DNA of 58,724 bases, from assembly GCA_021832085.1 (NCBI GenBank), contig JAKBLM010000022.1:1-58724 (forward strand). Direction: 5' to 3'. Position 1 is the first letter of the stretch; every line of letters begins with the position of its first letter. Below are positions 7,788 to 16,883 of the stretch, piece by piece. Position numbers and translations under genes: made by a program. This stretch comes from Acidobacteriota bacterium. Its GTDB lineage: Bacteria; Acidobacteriota; Terriglobia; Acidiferrales; UBA7541. The notes beneath the pieces are model-generated. The model saw only the letters and a program-made list of their open reading frames with translations. It made no database searches and was not told the origin of the DNA.

Positions 7788-10700
7788 ATGACCAAGCTTC
7801 CCAAGAGCCTTCGAAAGCGAGGGGTGGGTTATTGGGCCGCCGTGGCGGGCGTTGCCCTGGCGACGGCTGTGTGCGCGGCGTTTGGCAGCCGCGTCAGTCC
7901 CGGCACGGCGGGGTTGGCGATGCTGTTGGTTGTGCTTTTCGTGGCCGCCGGATGGGGTTACCGGCCGGCCCTTCTGGCGTCTGTCGTCGGCATGCTCGCG
8001 CTGAATTACTTCTTTTTGCCGCCGCGCTATACCCTGTCGATGGCTGAGCCGCGAAACTGGATTGACCTCTCCGCTTTTCTCGTGACCGCGATCATTGCCG
8101 GACAGCTTTCCGAGCGTGCCAGACGCCGCGAGGAGGCCCTGCTCGCGAGCGAGTCGAACCTCAAGGATGCGCAGCGCATAGCGCGTCTCGGCAGTTGGTA
8201 CCTCGACGTGGCGCGAAACCGGCTCGCGTGGTCGGAGGAGGTTTACCGCATCTTTGGAATGCCGCTCTCCGCAAAACTCACCTATGAAAACTTTCTCGAT
8301 CGGGTTCACCCCGAAGACCGGGAATCGGTCGACCGGGCGTGGAAGAGTGCGTTGCAAGGCGCGAGCTACGACATCGAGCACCGCATCCTCGTCAATGGCG
8401 GGCTGAAATGGGTTCGGGAAATGGCGCAGGTGCGGCGCGACGAGGCAGGCAAGGCCGTCGAGGCCACCGGCACGGTGCAGGACATCACCGAGCGGAAGCA
8501 GAACGAGGAGGCGCTGCGGAAAACGACCAACGAGATGGAGGAGTTGGCGCGGCTGCAAGCGGTGCTGGCGGAACTGGGCGAGCGGGCGCTGCGGCATCGC
8601 TCGCTCACGGACGTGGCCGACGAAGTGGCCAGCCGCGTGGCCGTGACGCTCCACATCGAATTCTGCAAGATCCTGGAATTTTTGCCGAACCGCCAGGCAT
8701 TGCTGCTGAAAGCCGGGGTCGGCTGGAAGCCGGGCTCCGTGGGCCATGCGACGGTGGGAATCGGCAAGGATTCACAAGCCGGCTACACGCTGCAAACGGA
8801 CGAGCCGGTGGTGGTCGAAGACCTGCAGACCGAACGGCGCTTTTCGGGAACCGGTTTGCTCCATGAGCACGGTGTCGTGAGCGGCGTTTCCGTGGTGATC
8901 ACCACCAAGGAAGGGCCGTACGGAGTGCTCGGGGCACACACGAGCCGCCGGCGGAGTTTTACAACAAACGAAGTCAACTTCCTGCAGTCGGTGGCCAACG
9001 TGCTCGGCTCGGCGATCGAACGCCAGCGCGCCGAAACCGAGCTGTGGCGGATCAACCAGGCCCAGCGTGCCCTGAGCAAATGCAACGAAGCCCTGATTCG
9101 AGCCACCGACGAGGCGACGCTGCCTCAGCAGATCTGCAACATCGTCGTCAGCGAGGCGGGATACCGATTCTGCTGGGTGGGCCGGGCCGAGCAGGACGAG
9201 GCCAAATCGGTGCAGCCGGTGGCCAAGGCCGGCTTCGAAGCCGGTTACCTCGACAGCCTGCAGATCACCTGGGCCGATACCGAACGGGGCCGCGGGCCGG
9301 CCGGCACGAGCATTCGCACGCGCCAAACGGTGGTCGCCCGCAGCATCGCCACCGATCCGAAAATGGCTCCGTGGCGCGAAGAGGCCTTGAAGCGCGGCTA
9401 CGGCTCCTGCCTGGGCATCCCGCTGCTGATCAACTCGACTGTTTTCGGCGCGCTGATGATCTATGCCTCCGAGCCGGAAACCTTCGGCGTCGAAGAGGTC
9501 AAACTTTTGACCGAGCTCGCTTCCGACCTTGCCTTTGGAATCTCCACCTTGCGAACCCGCGCCGAGCGGGCCCGGGCGGAAGAGGAAGTTCGCAAACTCA
9601 ACGCGGAGCTGGAGGAGCGCGTCGCCAGCCGCACCGCCGAGCTGCAGGCAGCCACCAGCGAACTCGAGCAGGCTCATGAACGGGAAATCGAGGTGGGCTC
9701 CCGGATCCAGCAGACGCTTCTGCTCGACGAGCCACCCCGGGATTTCCCCGGGCTGCGGGTGGCCGCATTGGCGGTGCCCTCACAGAAGATCGACGGCGAT
9801 TTCTACATTTTCATCCCGCATGAGAACCGATCGCTCGACGCGATTCTGGGCGACGTCATGGGCAAGGGAGTTCCGGCCGCGCTGCTGGGCTCGGCTACCA
9901 AGAGCGAGTTTCTGAAGGCGTTCGGCCATCTGCTGGATCTTTCCTGCGGCCGGGAGCTGCCCGAACCGGCAGCCATCGTGAGCCTGGCGCAGGCGGGGGT
10001 GGTGCGCGACCTGATCAGCCTGGAGAGCTTCGTCACGCTCTGCTACGCGCGGCTGAACGCGGGCCGGGGCAATCTGCAACTGGTCGACTGCGGACACACC
10101 GGCATCCTGCACCTGCACGGCAAGACAGGCCGTTGCGAGACGCTGCACGGCGACAACCTTCCCCTGGGCGTCCGGGAAGGCGAGATCTACGAACAGATCG
10201 ATGTCCCGATCGAAGCGGGCGATCTGCTGCTGCTCTTTTCCGACGGCATCACGGAGGCGCGGAATGCGGAGCGCGAGCCCTTTGGCGCCGAGCGCCTGGA
10301 GCAATGCGTGCTGGAGAACATGCAGCTCGAGCCGGAAGCGCTGCTCGAGGCGATCCGGCAGGCGGTCTTCGATTTTTCCGGATCGGACAAATTGGCCGAC
10401 GATTTGACCTGTGTCGCCATCCGCATGGTGGAAGTGGAGCAGCCGATGGCCAGGGAAACGACCGAGATCCGGAGCGAGCTGACCCAACTCCGCCGGGCGC
10501 GCGAATTCGTCCGCGCCTTCTGCCACCAGCTTGCCGGCATGCCGCTCGATGAAACGATCGTCGGCGGCCTGGAACTGGCGGTGAACGAGGCCGTTAGCAA
10601 CGTCATGAAACACGCCTATCATGGCCGGCGCGACCAATGGATTCATCTCGAAGGCGAGGCCTTCCGGCATCGTGTATTATTCCGGCTGCATCACCTCGGT

Positions 10701-10862
10701 GATCCGTTCGATCCGTCGAAGGCCCGGCTGCCGGCGCTCGACGGATCGGCGGAGTCGGGATTCGGTGCCTATCTCATCACCAAGACCACCGATCGCGTGC
10801 GCTACTATCGCGACGAGCGTGGGCGCAACTGCGTCGAGCTGGTGAAAATCTGTGAGTCCTAA
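7788..10862 (+). CDS. Membrane sensor with PAS-GAF-GAF, SpoIIE/RsbU phosphatase and RsbW-like kinase domains
   Basis: From the ATG at 7788 this is a 1024-residue multidomain protein. Residues about 12-115 form a DUF4118 (KdpD-like) membrane module with four hydrophobic segments. A PAS domain follows (about 120-230, with FLDRVHPEDRESV and TGTVQDITERKQ), then two GAF domains (about 255-400 and 430-575). A coiled coil (VRKLNAELEERVASRTAELQAATSELEQAHEREIEVG) leads to a PP2C-type SpoIIE/RsbU domain (about 655-850) with GDFYIF, LGDVMGKGVPAALLG and LLFSDGITEARN. The end is a GHKL HATPase of RsbW type (about 875-1020) with LAVNEAVSNVMKHAYHG. It should dephosphorylate a STAS antagonist and also act as anti-sigma kinase. 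The next gene encodes exactly such a STAS protein, with no intergenic gap. Confidence 0.88.
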   Translation: MTKLPKSLRKRGVGYWAAVAGVALATAVCAAFGSRVSPGTAGLAMLLVVLFVAAGWGYRPALLASVVGMLALNYFFLPPRYTLSMAEPRNWIDLSAFLVTAIIAGQLSERARRREEALLASESNLKDAQRIARLGSWYLDVARNRLAWSEEVYRIFGMPLSAKLTYENFLDRVHPEDRESVDRAWKSALQGASYDIEHRILVNGGLKWVREMAQVRRDEAGKAVEATGTVQDITERKQNEEALRKTTNEMEELARLQAVLAELGERALRHRSLTDVADEVASRVAVTLHIEFCKILEFLPNRQALLLKAGVGWKPGSVGHATVGIGKDSQAGYTLQTDEPVVVEDLQTERRFSGTGLLHEHGVVSGVSVVITTKEGPYGVLGAHTSRRRSFTTNEVNFLQSVANVLGSAIERQRAETELWRINQAQRALSKCNEALIRATDEATLPQQICNIVVSEAGYRFCWVGRAEQDEAKSVQPVAKAGFEAGYLDSLQITWADTERGRGPAGTSIRTRQTVVARSIATDPKMAPWREEALKRGYGSCLGIPLLINSTVFGALMIYASEPETFGVEEVKLLTELASDLAFGISTLRTRAERARAEEEVRKLNAELEERVASRTAELQAATSELEQAHEREIEVGSRIQQTLLLDEPPRDFPGLRVAALAVPSQKIDGDFYIFIPHENRSLDAILGDVMGKGVPAALLGSATKSEFLKAFGHLLDLSCGRELPEPAAIVSLAQAGVVRDLISLESFVTLCYARLNAGRGNLQLVDCGHTGILHLHGKTGRCETLHGDNLPLGVREGEIYEQIDVPIEAGDLLLLFSDGITEARNAEREPFGAERLEQCVLENMQLEPEALLEAIRQAVFDFSGSDKLADDLTCVAIRMVEVEQPMARETTEIRSELTQLRRAREFVRAFCHQLAGMPLDETIVGGLELAVNEAVSNVMKHAYHGRRDQWIHLEGEAFRHRVLFRLHHLGDPFDPSKARLPALDGSAESGFGAYLITKTTDRVRYYRDERGRNCVELVKICES

Positions 10863-11243
10863 ATGGAGCGAAAGCGAGTACCCATGGAAATTGCTGCGGA
10901 CAAGATGAACGATGTAGCCGTGGTCCAGATCCCGGTGGACGAGCTGGACGCCAGTAACGCCGGTGAGCTCAAACGCGATATCGCGCCGGTGCTCGAAGCG
11001 AACACGCGGCTTGTGATCGATTTGAGCCGCCTGCGTTTCATCGACAGCTCCGGGCTGGGCGCGATGCTCTCGTGCCTGCGGCAATTGAGCGCCAAGAACG
11101 GCGACTTGAAGCTCTGCGGCATGTCGCGGCAGGTGCGCGCCACCTTCGAGCTGGTTCGCATGCATCGGATCTTCGATATTTTCCCCACCTGCGAGGAGGC
11201 CGTGCGCGCTTTCGACGGAGCGCAAGCCTCGCCGGCGGATTGA
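10863..11243 (+). CDS. STAS-domain anti-sigma factor antagonist
   Basis: A 126-residue STAS protein with the diagnostic LVIDLSRLRFIDSSGLGAMLSCLRQL; the Ser of IDSSGLG is the usual phosphorylation site of SpoIIAA/RsbV proteins. Its ATG directly follows the TAA of the phosphatase-kinase gene, so the two are translationally coupled and almost certainly a partner-switching pair. An in-frame ATG at 10884 is an alternative start (MEIAADKMNDVAVVQI) and fits the usual STAS N terminus better. The target sigma factor is not encoded in the window. Confidence 0.88.
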   Translation: MERKRVPMEIAADKMNDVAVVQIPVDELDASNAGELKRDIAPVLEANTRLVIDLSRLRFIDSSGLGAMLSCLRQLSAKNGDLKLCGMSRQVRATFELVRMHRIFDIFPTCEEAVRAFDGAQASPAD

Positions 11244-11251
11244 GGCGGCCG

Positions 11252-13693
11252 GTGGCGACCGAGATCGATCTCGTGGCCGATCTGCGGGAATCGATCTGTC
11301 GCCATGCCAAGTATTCGCTCGGCAAACGCTGGCCCGATCTTTCGCCGCACGACCAGTTCGTTGCCGTGGCCCTGGCGGTTCGCGACCGGATGGTCGATGG
11401 CATGCTCGCCACCGAGCGCCGCTACCGGGAAAGCGATCCCAAGCGCCTCTTCTACCTTTCCATCGAATTTCTCATCGGCCAATCGCTCGAAAACAATCTG
11501 CGCAACCTCGGCCTGCGCGAGTCCTGTCGGCAGGCGCTCGCCCAGCTCGGCGCCAATCTCGAGGAGATCGAGGATCGGGAGCCGGATGCCGCGCTGGGCA
11601 ACGGCGGGCTGGGGCGGCTGGCTGCCTGCTTCCTCGATTCGCTCGCCACGCTAGGCATGCCGGGCTACGGCTACGGCATCAACTACGAGTACGGCCTGTT
11701 CAAGCAGGAAATCGACAACGGCTATCAGCGCGAAAAGCCGGAAAACTGGCTGGCGCAAAGCAGCCCTTGGCAAATCGCGCGGCCCGACGAGGCGTGCCTG
11801 GTGCCCGTCTACGGCCGCATCGAGCACGCCGTGGATCGCCACGGCGCTTACAACCCGATGTGGATGGATTGGAAAGTGCTGATCGGCGTGCCCTGCGACA
11901 TGCTCGTGCCCGGCTACGGCGGGCGCACGGTCCATTTTCTACGTCTCTACTCCGCGCACTCCTCCCACGATTTCGACATGCGCATCTTCAACGACGGAGA
12001 CTATTTCAAGGCCGTCGAGCAGAAGATCACCTCGGAAACCGTCTCCAAGGTGCTCTATCCCTCCGACGCTGTGATCGCCGGCCACGAACTGCGGCTCGAG
12101 CAGGAGTATTTCCTGGTGGCCTGCGCGCTGCGCGACATCGTCCGGCGATTCGAGCAGCGCCACGCGGACTTTCACGAGTTTCCCGCGAAAACCGCCATCC
12201 AGCTCAACGACACGCATCCCGCCCTGGCGGTTGCCGAGCTGATGCGGATTTTAGTTGACGAGAAAAGCCTTCCCTGGACCGACGCGTGGGAAATCACACA
12301 GGCCACGTTTGCCTACACCAACCACACGCTGGCGGCCGAGGCGCTCGAAAAATGGCCCACGCCGCTGCTCGAACTCATGCTGCCGCGGCACCTGCAGATC
12401 ATCCACGAGATCAACGTGCGCTTCCTGCGGCAACTGGCCGCCGCGACTCCGACCGATGGAGCGCGGCTGGCGCGGATGTCGCTGGTCGAGGAGTCGTCGC
12501 CGAAGCAGGTGCGGATGGTCAATCTAGCCATTGTTGGCAGCCACTCAGTGAACGGCGTCTCGGCGCTGCATACGCGGTGGTTCGAAACGGTGCTCGTTCC
12601 GGATTTCTACCAACTGTGGCCGGGAAAATTCTCCAACAAGACGAACGGCATTACCCAGCGCCGCTGGATGCTCAAGGCCAATCCGCGCCTGGCCGACCTG
12701 ATCACGGCAACTGTTGGCGACGGCTGGATCACGGATCTCACACGCCTGCGCGGGCTCGAACGCGTGGCCGATGACCCCGGCTTTCAGTCCGCTTTCGCCG
12801 GGATCAAGCGCGCCAACAAGGAAAAACTCGCCGCGATCATCCGCGAGGGCTCGTACGTCAAGGTCGATCCGGACTCGCTTTTCTCGATTCAGGCCAAGCG
12901 GATTCATGCCTACAAGCGGCAACTGCTGAATGTGCTGCACATCGTCCACGAATATCTCGCGCTGATCGAAGACGGCCAGACGCCCGCCGTCCCGCGCACT
13001 TACATCCTGGCCGGCAAGGCCGCTCCCGGCTACTGGCTGGCCAAGCAGATCATCAAGCTGATCCACAACGTTGCCCGCGTCATCAATCGCGACCCGCGGG
13101 CCGCGAACTGGATTCGCGTGGCGTTCATCCCCGACTATCGCGTATCGCTCGCCGAAAAGATCATCCCCGCTGCCGATCTCAGCGAGCAGATTTCCACGGC
13201 CGGCACCGAAGCTTCCGGCACCAGCAATATGAAGCTGGCGCTCAATGGCGCGGTGGCGATCGGCACGCTCGATGGCGCCAACGTCGAAATTCTCGAGGAG
13301 GTTGGCCCGGACAATATGTTCATCTTTGGCCTACAGGCCACGGAAGTGCGGGCGATGCGCGAACAGCGATCCTATCGGCCGCGGGAATTCTACGAGCGCG
13401 ATCCCCGCGTCAAGCGCGTGGTCGATGCCTTCGGCGCCGGCCTGTTTTGCACCGACGAGCCCGGCCTTTTTTCGTGGGTGTTTCAGAAGCTGCTCGATTC
13501 CGCCGACGAGCATCTGCATTTGGCCGATTTGGCCGCCTATCTCGAAGCGCAGCAACAGGCCGCTCGCGCCTTCACCGACCGGAGCCGCTGGCTTCGCATG
13601 GCGATTCTCAACATCGCGCGCGTCGGCAAGTTTTCGAGCGACCGCACCGTGGCCGAATACGCCCGCGACATCTGGCACCTGCAGAGCCTCTAA
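11252..13693 (+). CDS. glgP: Glycogen/starch/alpha-glucan phosphorylase
   Basis: An 813-residue protein from a GTG at 11252, the usual length for GlgP/MalP. It phosphorolyses alpha-1,4-glucans to glucose-1-phosphate. Diagnostic stretches include ALGNGGLGRLAACFLDSLATLG, the phosphate-side IQAKRIHAYKRQLLN, and the PLP site EASGTSNMKLALNG, in which the Schiff-base Lys is residue 661. The GTG is chosen because GAGG lies six bases upstream and the frame upstream of it overlaps the STAS gene in another frame. The eight-base gap to the STAS gene suggests one transcript, tying glycogen mobilisation to the partner-switch module. Confidence 0.93.
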   Translation: MATEIDLVADLRESICRHAKYSLGKRWPDLSPHDQFVAVALAVRDRMVDGMLATERRYRESDPKRLFYLSIEFLIGQSLENNLRNLGLRESCRQALAQLGANLEEIEDREPDAALGNGGLGRLAACFLDSLATLGMPGYGYGINYEYGLFKQEIDNGYQREKPENWLAQSSPWQIARPDEACLVPVYGRIEHAVDRHGAYNPMWMDWKVLIGVPCDMLVPGYGGRTVHFLRLYSAHSSHDFDMRIFNDGDYFKAVEQKITSETVSKVLYPSDAVIAGHELRLEQEYFLVACALRDIVRRFEQRHADFHEFPAKTAIQLNDTHPALAVAELMRILVDEKSLPWTDAWEITQATFAYTNHTLAAEALEKWPTPLLELMLPRHLQIIHEINVRFLRQLAAATPTDGARLARMSLVEESSPKQVRMVNLAIVGSHSVNGVSALHTRWFETVLVPDFYQLWPGKFSNKTNGITQRRWMLKANPRLADLITATVGDGWITDLTRLRGLERVADDPGFQSAFAGIKRANKEKLAAIIREGSYVKVDPDSLFSIQAKRIHAYKRQLLNVLHIVHEYLALIEDGQTPAVPRTYILAGKAAPGYWLAKQIIKLIHNVARVINRDPRAANWIRVAFIPDYRVSLAEKIIPAADLSEQISTAGTEASGTSNMKLALNGAVAIGTLDGANVEILEEVGPDNMFIFGLQATEVRAMREQRSYRPREFYERDPRVKRVVDAFGAGLFCTDEPGLFSWVFQKLLDSADEHLHLADLAAYLEAQQQAARAFTDRSRWLRMAILNIARVGKFSSDRTVAEYARDIWHLQSL

Positions 13694-13778
13694 CGCTTTG
13701 CTCCCCGAATGCTATTCGGCACGAGCGCTCAGTGGAGATGCCGCGGACGCGGCAGGGTTCGAACTGCTCGAAAACCGC

Positions 13779-13818
13779 TGGTGGGCCCGCCTGGATTCGA
13801 ACCAGGGACCAACGGATT
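13779..13818. repeat. attL: 40-bp duplication of the tRNA 3' end
   Basis: Starting TGGTGGGCCCGCCTGGATTC, this block is identical to 22188-22227. It covers CCA, discriminator base, acceptor strand, T arm, variable loop, anticodon stem and two loop bases of the tRNA, then diverges. The crossover therefore lies at or near the anticodon loop, as for many tyrosine integrases. Confidence 0.88.
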
Positions 13819-13901
13819 GCCTCTCGGAGCGCTAACTACAAGGCTTTTCAGGCTGTTCCCCGCTTCGAGGGTAGGCAGAAATGGGCACTTTTAGGCGCAG
13901 T

Positions 13902-13921
13902 TGTTACGTCAGATGTTACGT
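13902..13921 (+). repeat. Paired TGTTACGT repeats near attL (possible integrase arm sites)
   Basis: TGTTACGT occurs at 13902-13909 and 13914-13921, a 12-bp period, about 83 bases inside attL. A near-identical pair with the same leading CAGT lies beside attR at 22115-22131 in the same orientation. Paired short direct repeats flanking the core on both sides are typical of arm-type sites bound by the integrase N-terminal domain. Confidence 0.5.
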
Positions 13922-13932
13922 GGCGTGTGGGA

Positions 13933-13951
13933 ATTTTGAGAATCGCAAAAT
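13933..13951. repeat. Element palindrome, copy 1 (ATTTTGAGAATCGCAAAAT)
   Basis: First of five copies of a 19-bp palindrome with consensus ATTTTGGGAWTCCCAAAAT; this one has one mismatched arm pair. It lies 12 bases after the TGTTACGT pair. Copy 5 near the integrase shares its right half, GAATCGCAAAATT. Confidence 0.65.
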
Positions 13952-14190
13952 TCGATCGATCTTCCGGCGGCAGAGAACGCAGCCGACCAGCTCCGGCAAG
14001 TCATTTTCGGCCCTACGAACGACGCAAAGGGCGCGCGAATGGGGGTTGATAGCTAGGTGCCCCGTTGAGCCGTCTGGCGGGCATAGAGACGCGAGGGACG
14101 GCCTGCCTGAGAACAGCCATAGAACAGTGAATCACACCCCCTGGCGGGACCGCGAACGCGAAGGGCGGGGACCAAGATTACTTCTCGGAG

Positions 14191-14209
14191 ATTTTGGGAT
14201 TCCCAAAAT
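14191..14209. repeat. Element palindrome, copy 2 (ATTTTGGGATTCCCAAAAT)
   Basis: A perfect 9+1+9 palindrome in noncoding DNA about 205 bases upstream of the secreted-protein start. No T-tract follows, so it is not an intrinsic terminator. Its symmetry suits a dimeric DNA-binding protein. Confidence 0.7.
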
Positions 14210-14413
14210 TTGAAAAGCTTCGGCAGTAAGCACAAAAAACTGCAAGCCAGTTTGTGATTACCGTCCGCCCCCTGACGGCGAACCCCTGCACCGAACTGGT
14301 TGCCCAGTAGTGGCCGAGATGCGCCGGCAGTCCTTCGCGGTGTGGGCGGCGGCTATGTGTGATAGGCTTTGGCCACACAGAGGAACCACGAACCCAGCCC
14401 GGAGGGGCCATCG

Positions 14414-15088
14414 ATGAAAATCTCTTGCTGGTTGATAATTGCGATCGCTTTCGTAGTGATAGCTGCTAAACCGGCGACAGCGAAGCCGAAAGGCAAGGTC
14501 CCCTGCCAGAAGGTTTTTGTGACAGGGACACAGGCTTATGCTGTGGCTTGGGCGAACAAGAACCTGGCCGAGAAGACCGATGACTGCATTATCCCGGTCG
14601 CCTCTACCGGCGAAGCGGAGGCCATTCTTGTTCTAAATTGCAATCCCAAACTAGTTGGCGCCGCGGACTATCCGGTTTGTCCCGGTAAGCCGTCGGAGCA
14701 GGGAGCAGAGTCCAGCGACTTCTACGTTACGTGCAACTCGGTGGGCGGGTTTGAGACTTGCGAAGATTCGGATGGCAACGAGTATTACAGCGATTGCTTT
14801 TGGAACAGATTTGGCGGAATCAGTTGCAGCTTCGGTTCCGGGCCCAGCCCGCTGCACGCCCTCTCGGCGGCGCTGGCCACCGCCCTTCTGAAGAACTCCG
14901 CTTGGGCCTACCTGTTCGATAAGGGCACCCACAAGTTGCTTTGGTCATACAAGGGCACGGGAGTCTGGTCCGGTGGCATCGAGCTTGACGCAGACTGTAA
15001 GCATCGGGTTTTCCAGTTGGTCGGCCCAAGGTTCTGCAAGAAAGGCAAGCCGATGGCAGTTGCCCTCCCGCGAGATGGAGGGCGATAG
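14414..15088 (+). CDS. Secreted cysteine-rich protein of the element (unknown)
   Basis: A 224-residue protein with a signal peptide (MKISCWLIIAIAFVVIAAKPATA) and about eleven Cys residues in the mature part, including DDC, LNCN, PVC, VTCNS, ETCED and SDCFW. The Cys content suggests disulfides and an extracytoplasmic location. Read-outs such as AYLFDKGTHKLLWSYKGTG resemble domains seen in acidobacterial hypothetical exported proteins, but I recognise no family. The ATG at 14414 has GGAGGGG at good spacing. It is the leftmost gene of the element, where satellites and integrative elements often carry host-benefit cargo. GC content looks lower than in the flanking chromosome. Confidence 0.7.
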   Translation: MKISCWLIIAIAFVVIAAKPATAKPKGKVPCQKVFVTGTQAYAVAWANKNLAEKTDDCIIPVASTGEAEAILVLNCNPKLVGAADYPVCPGKPSEQGAESSDFYVTCNSVGGFETCEDSDGNEYYSDCFWNRFGGISCSFGSGPSPLHALSAALATALLKNSAWAYLFDKGTHKLLWSYKGTGVWSGGIELDADCKHRVFQLVGPRFCKKGKPMAVALPRDGGR

Positions 15089-15211
15089 CGGACCATGCCG
15101 TTCAAAGGCCACCGCCAGTGAATGAAACTGGATCCGATTGGCTCCGTAACCGTAGGCGAGGCGGCACTAGTTCAATCGGGACAATACGGGACAAGGAAGG
15201 GAGCATAGCAA

Positions 15212-15691
15212 ATGGCGAGAACCTGCGTTGTTTGTAGTAGTTCCGAGCGCATCGAGATTGACAAGCAGCTTGCGGCCGGGACGCCGCTACGGGACATAGC
15301 GGGACGCTGGCACGTTTCGAAATCGGCGCTCGCGCGCCACAAAACCCACCTCGGAGCGGCGATTGCCAGGGCGGCCGAGCGGCGCGAGGAATCGATTGGC
15401 GGTGCGGTGCTTGACCGGCTCGAGGGTTTGTACGGCCGAGGGTTGGCGATCCTGGATTTGGCCGAGGCCGAACGCGATCCCCGTCTGGCGTTAAAGGCGA
15501 TCAGCGAGTTGCGGGGATTGCTTGCCGGGCTTCACCAGATTGCGGTTGACGCGGCCAACGCCGCACCGCGGGCCGTCGCCTCCGATCCAGGCGACATCGA
15601 GTTGATTCGGCGCAAGCTGCGCGAGCGGCTGTTGCCCGAGTTGTTCGGCGGCGTGCCGGCGTTGCCGGGCGGACATTCGAAAATCCAGTGA
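15212..15691 (+). CDS. HTH protein, possibly terminase-small-subunit-like
   Basis: A 159-residue protein. The first 48 residues hold CVVCSSSERIEIDKQLAAGTPLRDIAGRWHVSKSALARHKTHL: a CxxC pair followed by a helix-turn-helix in which HVSKSALARHKTHL is the recognition part. The rest is helical and charged. In phage genomes this arrangement (short HTH, then helical oligomerisation segment) is seen upstream of large terminase genes. A TerS-like role is therefore plausible but is inference; no large terminase follows. GGAAGGGAG upstream supports the ATG. Alternatives are a regulator or a recombination accessory. Confidence 0.65.
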   Translation: MARTCVVCSSSERIEIDKQLAAGTPLRDIAGRWHVSKSALARHKTHLGAAIARAAERREESIGGAVLDRLEGLYGRGLAILDLAEAERDPRLALKAISELRGLLAGLHQIAVDAANAAPRAVASDPGDIELIRRKLRERLLPELFGGVPALPGGHSKIQ

Positions 15692-15762
15692 CATACCGTG
15701 TGTAAACACTATCCGCCTCCGCGCCGACGCGCGAAAATTAAACTGCATCGCGAGGAGAAAAA

Positions 15763-16791
15763 ATGAGTTCCGATTTCGCATTTACCATAGAAGGTCAAAA
15801 ATATCTGGAATCACTTTCCGACGGAATCAGTGATCCAGTCGAGAAGATGCGCTGGACCTTGCTGGTCAACCGGCTTAAAGCGGACCCTAGATCCGAGCGC
15901 CAGGGCGAATGGGCGGCTGCGATCTTGGCCGATCTGCAAGAAGCAAAATCCATCGCGGCCAAGACTGCCGCTCGCCATTCGCGGCCAAGCCCGGCGCAAC
16001 TCGAGACTTTCAAGGCCGAAGTGTTGCAAGCCGTGCGCGAGGTGGTTCGCAAAGAACTCGCACGATGGGACGCGAAGGCGGGCTATCGTCCACTCTCCGG
16101 GCCTCCGGGCGAAATGCAGCTGGCCGGCGACGGGCACGGCACGCTGCGGGCGAATTCGGAAGGGATGGACGAGTTGCCGAAGATCGACGCCACACGCGCA
16201 AAGGGCGTCGAGCCCGTATTTTTCAGGCCCGGTGAGGGGCTTGTGGCGGCCTTGGCTCGACTCCACGCCGAAGCCGAGGAGCGTGGCCGGAGCGAGTTGC
16301 CAAACGACAACGCCGAGTCGTGGTCTGGTGTCGAGAAGATGGCGACTGCCGAGCCTACCGATCGCGTTGCGCTTCGACCCTTCGAATCCATTCAGGCAGC
16401 ACAGCTCGCCCACCGGCAAGCCTTCGAAAAGCGTGAGAGGACGCGCGAAAGGCTCGAGGAAATCGCGAAGCGCGCGTCCGGCGAGGACATTCTCGAGAAA
16501 GCCGAGCGTGCACGGCGCGCCGCAGTCGATCCGCTAATCGAAAAACTCAACGGCGAGCGCATCCCCGGAAGTGATCATGGTGCGCTTCGCTGCACTCTTT
16601 GTGGACAAGCGTTTTACGCCCTGCAGTTCGGACCGCTGCAGCGGCCGTTCGCACAGCTGGAAAGACATGCCTACGACGTGCACGGCGACGGGCGGCCGGA
16701 TCTCGTTGATACCACTACGACAAACTCCGTGCACGGGGGCACGAATCACTCGGTCTGTGTCGCGCCCGATTTTGGCGTCAGCCTCAATTAA
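15763..16791 (+). CDS. Unknown element protein with C-terminal C2H2-like finger
   Basis: A 342-residue protein with long charged helical segments (about residues 200-270, rich in Glu/Arg/Lys). Near residues 275-310 it has CTLCGQAFYALQ...QLERHAYDVH, a CxxC...HxxxxH pattern that could bind zinc and DNA. The middle is low complexity. No family recognised. It follows the HTH gene by 71 bases on the same strand and is convergent with the serine recombinase. The ATG has AGGAG seven bases upstream. Confidence 0.65.
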   Translation: MSSDFAFTIEGQKYLESLSDGISDPVEKMRWTLLVNRLKADPRSERQGEWAAAILADLQEAKSIAAKTAARHSRPSPAQLETFKAEVLQAVREVVRKELARWDAKAGYRPLSGPPGEMQLAGDGHGTLRANSEGMDELPKIDATRAKGVEPVFFRPGEGLVAALARLHAEAEERGRSELPNDNAESWSGVEKMATAEPTDRVALRPFESIQAAQLAHRQAFEKRERTRERLEEIAKRASGEDILEKAERARRAAVDPLIEKLNGERIPGSDHGALRCTLCGQAFYALQFGPLQRPFAQLERHAYDVHGDGRPDLVDTTTTNSVHGGTNHSVCVAPDFGVSLN

Positions 16792-16827
16792 ATTTCGCGC
16801 CACCACTCCGCCGGTGTGCGCGAAAAG

Positions 16828-16880
16828 CCGGGCGGCCGAACCCTCGCGGAAACCCATGGTCTCCTCAGCCGGCCGCCCGG
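16828..16880. terminator. Long stem-loop between convergent genes
   Basis: CCGGGCGGCC (16828-16837) pairs perfectly with GGCCGCCCGG (16871-16880) around a 33-base loop. It lies between the 3' ends of two converging genes and is followed by TAAATTTTG. It could slow transcription from both sides, but the loop is long and the T-run short. Confidence 0.3.
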
Positions 16881-16883
16881 TAA

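Larger units (their letters stand above)
13694..14413. other. Left chromosome-element junction, no convincing gene
   Basis: This 720-base stretch holds the end of the glgP region, attL (13779-13818), the TGTTACGT pair (13902-13921) and two copies of the 19-bp palindrome. Several overlapping reading frames exist but none has a ribosome-binding site or family resemblance. Frames crossing attL encode the well-known WARLDSNQGPTD-type artefact of a tRNA read in antisense. Confidence 0.6.

Noticed and set aside
13709..13835. Reading frames across attL with WARLDSNQGPTD or GPPGFEPGTNGLPLGALTT
   Set aside because: These peptides are the familiar artefact of translating a tRNA 3' end in antisense; the DNA is the attL duplication.
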